A stretch of 41,528 nt of DNA. Origin: Oligosphaeraceae bacterium. Its GTDB lineage: Bacteria > Verrucomicrobiota > Lentisphaeria > Oligosphaerales > Oligosphaeraceae. Position numbers and translations under genes: made by a program. The stretch covers positions 1 to 41,528 of the forward strand of contig JAAZKR010000009.1 in the NCBI GenBank assembly GCA_012799725.1. The letters are read 5' to 3'. The notes under the pieces are model-generated. The model was not told where the DNA came from. It was given only the letters and a program-made list of their open reading frames with translations, and did no database searches. Below, in pieces: positions 36,980 through 41,528 of the stretch (positions are counted from its first letter, which is position 1; each line of letters starts with the position of its first letter).

Positions 36980-37657
36980 TCATACACACTCCGGGTCCCC
37001 GAAAGGCCGTCGGTTGCTGGTAATGATATGCTGCGGCATAAAATCATACCGTGCCAGTTCTATCATGGTAATGCCCTCATGTGTTATATCAAAACGTGAA
37101 ATCGAGCAATTCCAGTTGTGGCGGTCTGATCCCTCATAACCACAGCGAGCGAAGAAATTCCATTTGAGAGATTGAATCGAGGCACCATGCCCTACTAGTA
37201 GAATATCATCTGCTGGGGGATTTGCCAAAATTTCCTCCACAAAACGGTCTATCCTGGCACGTACCGCTTCGAGTTCTTCTTTGCCTCCCGGTGTCAGCCA
37301 TGGCCAGGCAAGCGCAGCATCCGGTGCAATCCGGGGATAATTGGCACGAAGTTCCTCCAATGTCATTCCAGGGCACGGCGGCTCCGGGTAGAAGCGCATT
37401 TCCTGGAGGCGGGGTTCCGGATAAAATTGCAAGCCGCACTCTCCCGCCACAGTATTCGCTGTTTCAGCGGTACGTGCATAGGGAGAAGTCAGGATAAGTC
37501 CCTGAAATCCCTCTGCTTTCAAATAGCGCCCAAGATAACGTGCCTGCTCCAGGCCCAGGCAAGAAAGAGGATAGTCCCCCGGCGGGAGTTCGTGGTTGGC
37601 GCCAGCAGGCATCCCTTCCAAAGCCGGTTGACCATGGCGGGCAAATCGCAGAATCAT
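36980..37657 (-). CDS. Histidine phosphatase family (phosphoglycerate-mutase-like) protein
   Basis: 'MILRFARHGQPALEG', 'GLILTSPYARTAETANTVA', 'DDILLVGHGASIQSL'. Start taken at MILRF. Confidence 0.85.
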   Translation of the reverse strand: MILRFARHGQPALEGMPAGANHELPPGDYPLSCLGLEQARYLGRYLKAEGFQGLILTSPYARTAETANTVAGECGLQFYPEPRLQEMRFYPEPPCPGMTLEELRANYPRIAPDAALAWPWLTPGGKEELEAVRARIDRFVEEILANPPADDILLVGHGASIQSLKWNFFARCGYEGSDRHNWNCSISRFDITHEGITMIELARYDFMPQHIITSNRRPFGDPECV

Positions 37658-38433
37658 GATTCTTTGTCTCCTGAAATTCCTTTCAAAATTGCCGGTTTCC
37701 AATGGTGTTCCTCGGAAAAACCCAGCGATTCAGCCCAACGTGTGCGGATTGCGGCGTCCGGACAGCCTTCTATGCTGTGGGCATCGGAACCAATCGAAAA
37801 CAGGTTTTTTGAACGGCAGAGGTCTTTCAAAAAGGCAACATATACTTCATCAGACGGATCATTGCGATTGATTTCCAAGGCGACGCGATACCGTTTTGCC
37901 AGAACGGCTATTTCCTTCAGGTATTCGGGTGGAACCAGGTGAAATCCCCAACTCGGGACAATGCCGGCTTTCTGATAGCGGTACCCTTCTCCAAAAGGGT
38001 GTCCGATAATATCCACATTGCGGTTTGTTAGCAGGGTGTTCCGGATACGAAGATACTCGGTGCGAATATATGTCTCCACATCAGGGATAATCTTTGGGGA
38101 AAGATGTACCGAGCCAATGACATAATGCAAGCCAAGTTTGGCACGCCCCTCGATACCGCAAACATCAGTGCCATCGTCATTCAGGTCGGCTTCCACGCCA
38201 AGAAATGTATCACTCCTGTCAAAATGAGGCGTATAATATTCGGCAGAAAGCTCTTCAAGGCAATGAAAAGGGTGATGTTTTGCGTGATTGCAATGTTCCA
38301 GAATCCCAATATAATGGTTTCCTGCCGCTCGAGCAGCAGCCTGCTGTTCGGCAGCTGTCGGTCCCGGGTCTGCATCCGCAGCTTTTATCCGATAAAATGA
38401 AGCGTGAATGTGATAGTCGCTTTGCAGAATCAT
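37654..38433 (-). CDS. PHP-domain phosphoesterase (histidinol-phosphatase-like)
   Basis: 'SDYHIHASF', 'GILEHCNHAKHHPF', 'GVEADLNDDG', 'HYVIGSVHLSPK', 'IIGHPF', 'FSIGSDAHSIEGC'. Confidence 0.85.
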   Translation of the reverse strand: MILQSDYHIHASFYRIKAADADPGPTAAEQQAAARAAGNHYIGILEHCNHAKHHPFHCLEELSAEYYTPHFDRSDTFLGVEADLNDDGTDVCGIEGRAKLGLHYVIGSVHLSPKIIPDVETYIRTEYLRIRNTLLTNRNVDIIGHPFGEGYRYQKAGIVPSWGFHLVPPEYLKEIAVLAKRYRVALEINRNDPSDEVYVAFLKDLCRSKNLFSIGSDAHSIEGCPDAAIRTRWAESLGFSEEHHWKPAILKGISGDKES

Positions 38434-38488
38434 AATGCAGGTGAGTCAATGATTTAAATTGAAGCTAGTCGTAATGATAAGATATCCG

Positions 38489-40756
38489 CTACTGTATGAT
38501 AAAAAAATCGAAGCCGTTGCCTGGCAAGGCCAGAAATATTTCTTTTATCGTTTCCATGCTTCCTAGCTTTAGGCGTTTCCCATCCGGCATCAGTCGCCAG
38601 ATCATACTCTGTTTGGGTACTTCCAGAGCATCAGCAGACGGGAGAATCAGGCTGTTTTCGTCCTGTCCTTCTCCAAAACGGAATACTGCAATGCCGACAG
38701 AACCATCTTTGTAGGAGCGATATACCGTATTTCGCCATTCTTCCGTTTTCATTTTCTGCGGTTTCATTAATTCCATCATCGCCACTGGCTTTGCAAATTC
38801 CATTGGGCGAAGCATACGACCGGCCCGCAGATAATCATAGGCTGCTTCGGTAAGTCCTGCAATATCTTTCAGGTACTGGCGGGATGCTTCGTCTTTTGGT
38901 GGCAGACCAAAGAAGCGCCCCGGTATCGCCCCTTCGAGGAAATCAAATCCAATCTGCCGAAAATCTGATGCGGTATACTCTTCGCTGACTACTCTTCCAT
39001 GGCTGAGGATATAATCTCCGTACAGTGCGCGTTCCAAAGGAATATGTCCCGGATATGTTGAAACAGCGTTCAGCTTGTAGTCCAACAAATCTACATAGCA
39101 TTCACAAGATGCTTCTCCTCCCAGGTAGAATTCCGGATTTACCGCCTTGGTCTGCTTACGGGATGCTTTACCGTAAGAGCGCTGTGCGCGATAATCGGTG
39201 TTCGCGCCTCCAGCGTCATGCCCATGGCGAATATCGAAGCATTCGCTTGCCGGTTTGCTCTTTCCAAAAGTGTCCTGGTAGAATCCGGTAAAGCCTATTT
39301 TCATCAGATGCGCCCGCATCTCTTCTGAACGCTTTTGCCATACCGAAGACATCCTGCAACAAATTCCACGTTCGTTTAAATAGAGCAGGGCGGTTCCATC
39401 TGATGTCAATTTCCGCCCTGGCGCCAAATCCATGTTTTCCGGAGCATCCTGGTTATAGATCTCACTTTGCAGATATACACTGCAACGAAGACCTCGGGAA
39501 GTGCAATCCTGCAAGATTTCTGGAAGTCCGGGAAAAGGCGCGGCACAAAATCCATAATACTCACAAACGGGATAATTGGGTTTGTTCTCCGGCTCCTGGA
39601 ATTTGGCATAATGATACAGGGTGGCGGGAATTTTCCGGTTAGGAAATAACTCAGACCACTGATTGAAACTATCCAAAACACTTTCTGGAAAAAGTCCTTT
39701 GCTATCCCGTAGATAGAATCTCAACCATACGGGAGAACGCTTCAGGAATTCCGGCGTATCGTTGCAGTAAAGCGGGCCACGGGAAACCCAGCTCTGTTGC
39801 AAATACCATTGCCTATAAATCTGTCCGGCGTCATACCAATCACCATCAAAAGCTCCCAGAAGACAGGTGAAGGAACTCTTTACATTATTGCCTGGCCGTC
39901 CTCGATCCGCTGGATAGCAGCGGAGATTTTTAATAAACATTCCATAGGCAGGAATATAAGTCTGCAAAAATTCCTTTTCATGTCCTTCGGCGTCCTCCGA
40001 GGCAAAATAAATGCCTTTCTTTTTTTCAGCATCATACAATGCCGTCATTTGGAATCGCGCAGAGGAACAAGGGTACTCTTCATGCTGGCAGTTCTGAAAC
40101 TCATCAATGGAGCGTAATCTTCCGCGACGCCAGGGGAGGACACATTTGTTGGACGCCACAGTTCCTCGTGGCAGCAATGCCAGCCTTGGGAATTCCAAAC
40201 GGTCAAAACGCAGACCTTCTCCGCAATTATCCACCGTGATTCCAAATCGTACAAAAGTGCCGGCTGCTTTTTGGATAGTCACTTTTGCAACTGCTTCTGC
40301 ACGAGTGTAGGTAATCTCCAGTCCTAGAGGAGAGTCCAATTCCCGGCACTCTACCTTGCTGTCATGGGACCCGATAAACCGTACCTGTCCTGCCGCGTCA
40401 ATCAGACGAAGCTCCCACAGCGGGCAGAGGCAGGCGTGGTTAGCCAGGAGGTTCTCAGCTCCATCAAAGGAAAGCCATTGGAGAAGTCCGCTCTTTTTGT
40501 CTACTGCCAGAATCATTCCCTCACCAACCACAATCCGAGAAAGCTCTGTTTCTCTGCTTTTTTCTTCCTGGGAAAAATCCACTAAAGCAGCCAGGGGACG
40601 TTTTTCGCCCATCCATTTCTGAAGGCGTGCCTTGCGGGAAGAGGAGACTTCCGCCCTTTCCAAAGTACGAAAATGTTCTGCCATTTCCCAGGCAGGACTG
40701 CCCGCAAATGCTGCCAGACCAAGAAAAATCACAAGCAAAAACAGTCGCAATCTCAT
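38489..40756 (-). CDS. Secreted DUF6259-like glycoside-hydrolase-type protein (copy 1)
   Basis: Signal peptide; colinear with 33975-36251: 'FDGDWYDAGQIYRQWYLQQSWVSRGPLY', 'MRAHLMKIGFTGFYQDTFGKSK', 'GHIPLERALYGDYILSHGR'. Confidence 0.72.
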   Translation of the reverse strand: MRLRLFLLVIFLGLAAFAGSPAWEMAEHFRTLERAEVSSSRKARLQKWMGEKRPLAALVDFSQEEKSRETELSRIVVGEGMILAVDKKSGLLQWLSFDGAENLLANHACLCPLWELRLIDAAGQVRFIGSHDSKVECRELDSPLGLEITYTRAEAVAKVTIQKAAGTFVRFGITVDNCGEGLRFDRLEFPRLALLPRGTVASNKCVLPWRRGRLRSIDEFQNCQHEEYPCSSARFQMTALYDAEKKKGIYFASEDAEGHEKEFLQTYIPAYGMFIKNLRCYPADRGRPGNNVKSSFTCLLGAFDGDWYDAGQIYRQWYLQQSWVSRGPLYCNDTPEFLKRSPVWLRFYLRDSKGLFPESVLDSFNQWSELFPNRKIPATLYHYAKFQEPENKPNYPVCEYYGFCAAPFPGLPEILQDCTSRGLRCSVYLQSEIYNQDAPENMDLAPGRKLTSDGTALLYLNERGICCRMSSVWQKRSEEMRAHLMKIGFTGFYQDTFGKSKPASECFDIRHGHDAGGANTDYRAQRSYGKASRKQTKAVNPEFYLGGEASCECYVDLLDYKLNAVSTYPGHIPLERALYGDYILSHGRVVSEEYTASDFRQIGFDFLEGAIPGRFFGLPPKDEASRQYLKDIAGLTEAAYDYLRAGRMLRPMEFAKPVAMMELMKPQKMKTEEWRNTVYRSYKDGSVGIAVFRFGEGQDENSLILPSADALEVPKQSMIWRLMPDGKRLKLGSMETIKEIFLALPGNGFDFFIIQ

Positions 40757-40768
40757 ATTACTTCACCT

Positions 40769-41528
40769 TTAGTATGTGATGACCGAATTGTCCGGGCGCC
40801 AGAAGCGGAAATTATTTCCGGCACCTACAGTGTTGTGACTCTTGACCGCCGTGCTATTGGAGGCGATTGTCGCAACATGGCCATCTACATAAGCCACGTT
40901 GACTTGTGCGGTGCCATGCCGTCCTGACCAAGCGTCCACATGTGCTTTTACAGCAATTTTACTCAGCAGGGCAGCATTCGAGGTAAAGCCTGGCAGATAA
41001 TTGTAATTTTTGATTGAGGCATTGTTGAGATTCGCGTAATTCCAAATCATGCGATGGGTTCCGCCATCCATTACTGACATGAGCAAAGACGGCGTTTTTG
41101 CGATCGAGTACATGCGACCCTTGGAAGCATCCGCCGCGCTGGAATAGCGGGCGTGAATATCCTGATTCACACCGTAATTCATCGTTAGAACTCCGTCTGC
41201 CGTTTTCTTTTTGTCCCCCGCACGAACCCCCGGACAAAGAAGAACGGAATTCGAATCGACCTTGGTGTTGAAACCAAGATAGACGTAGAGCAAATCACAC
41301 CAGTACCACTTTTCAGAAATTAAGAAAGTTCCTGTCGGCGGAAGAGTTGTTATATTGTCGATCTGAGACAATTCAAAATAATCATTGTTGTCCTGCAGAT
41401 ACATCTGTTCCGCCATGGCGATACTCTTCAGGTTCGAAGTGCAAGATATGGTTTTTGCTTTGTCGCGAGCCTTTCCCAAGGCCGGCAACAACATAGAAGC
41501 CAGTATTGCGATGATCGCTATCACGACC
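40769..41528 (-). CDS. Type II secretion pseudopilin-like protein, N-terminus cut by window edge
   Basis: 'VVIAIIAILASMLLPALGKARDKAKTISCTSNLKSIAMAEQMYLQDNNDYF' prepilin-like helix; C-terminal 'WSGRHGTAQVNVAYVDGHVATI' resembling the H-X9-DG motif. Frame stays open to 41528. Confidence 0.85.
   Translation of the reverse strand, partial: VVIAIIAILASMLLPALGKARDKAKTISCTSNLKSIAMAEQMYLQDNNDYFELSQIDNITTLPPTGTFLISEKWYWCDLLYVYLGFNTKVDSNSVLLCPGVRAGDKKKTADGVLTMNYGVNQDIHARYSSAADASKGRMYSIAKTPSLLMSVMDGGTHRMIWNYANLNNASIKNYNYLPGFTSNAALLSKIAVKAHVDAWSGRHGTAQVNVAYVDGHVATIASNSTAVKSHNTVGAGNNFRFWRPDNSVITY

Overview
The window looks like a chromosomal segment from a Lentisphaerae/Victivallis-like bacterium. That is an inference from H-X9-DG-type pseudopilins, DUF6259-like hydrolases and GHL10; no search was run. 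Main blocks: (i) 1-3640, a tandemly repeated, hairpin-rich non-coding segment, a three-part fusion (M28/DUF4910-like peptidase, winged-helix-like linker, AAC(3)-family acyltransferase), an excisionase-like remnant and tRNA-Ala(CGC); (ii) 3729-4020, a 292-bp segment with 14-bp perfect terminal inverted repeats; (iii) 4068-12249 (-), a sugar operon with RfbG- and RfbH-like enzymes of CDP-dideoxyhexose synthesis, a ThDP acetolactate-synthase-like enzyme, a NeuB-SAF-cupin fusion, a C-methyltransferase-like protein and an epimerase/reductase; (iv) 12562-18153 (+), ABC-2-like permease, TPR-like protein, ExbB, ExbD, TonB-like protein and a membrane zinc-ribbon protein; (v) GHL10-like protein, then AAC(3)/CutC (-), then SbcD/SbcC (+), tRNA-Leu(UAA) and a Gfo/Idh/MocA oxidoreductase; (vi) an uncharacterised membrane protein bracketed by copies of a dispersed palindromic repeat; (vii) 30373-41528 (-), a tightly packed eight-gene run: pseudopilin, DUF6259-like, PHP, histidine phosphatase, metallophosphoesterase, second DUF6259-like, second peptidase-AAC(3) fusion and a CBM9-like lipoprotein. 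The best candidates for something undescribed are the two peptidase-wHTH-AAC(3) fusions with the operon around the second, the structured repeat RNA at the left edge, and the branched-sugar/nonulosonate gene combination. All family calls come from reading motifs by eye.
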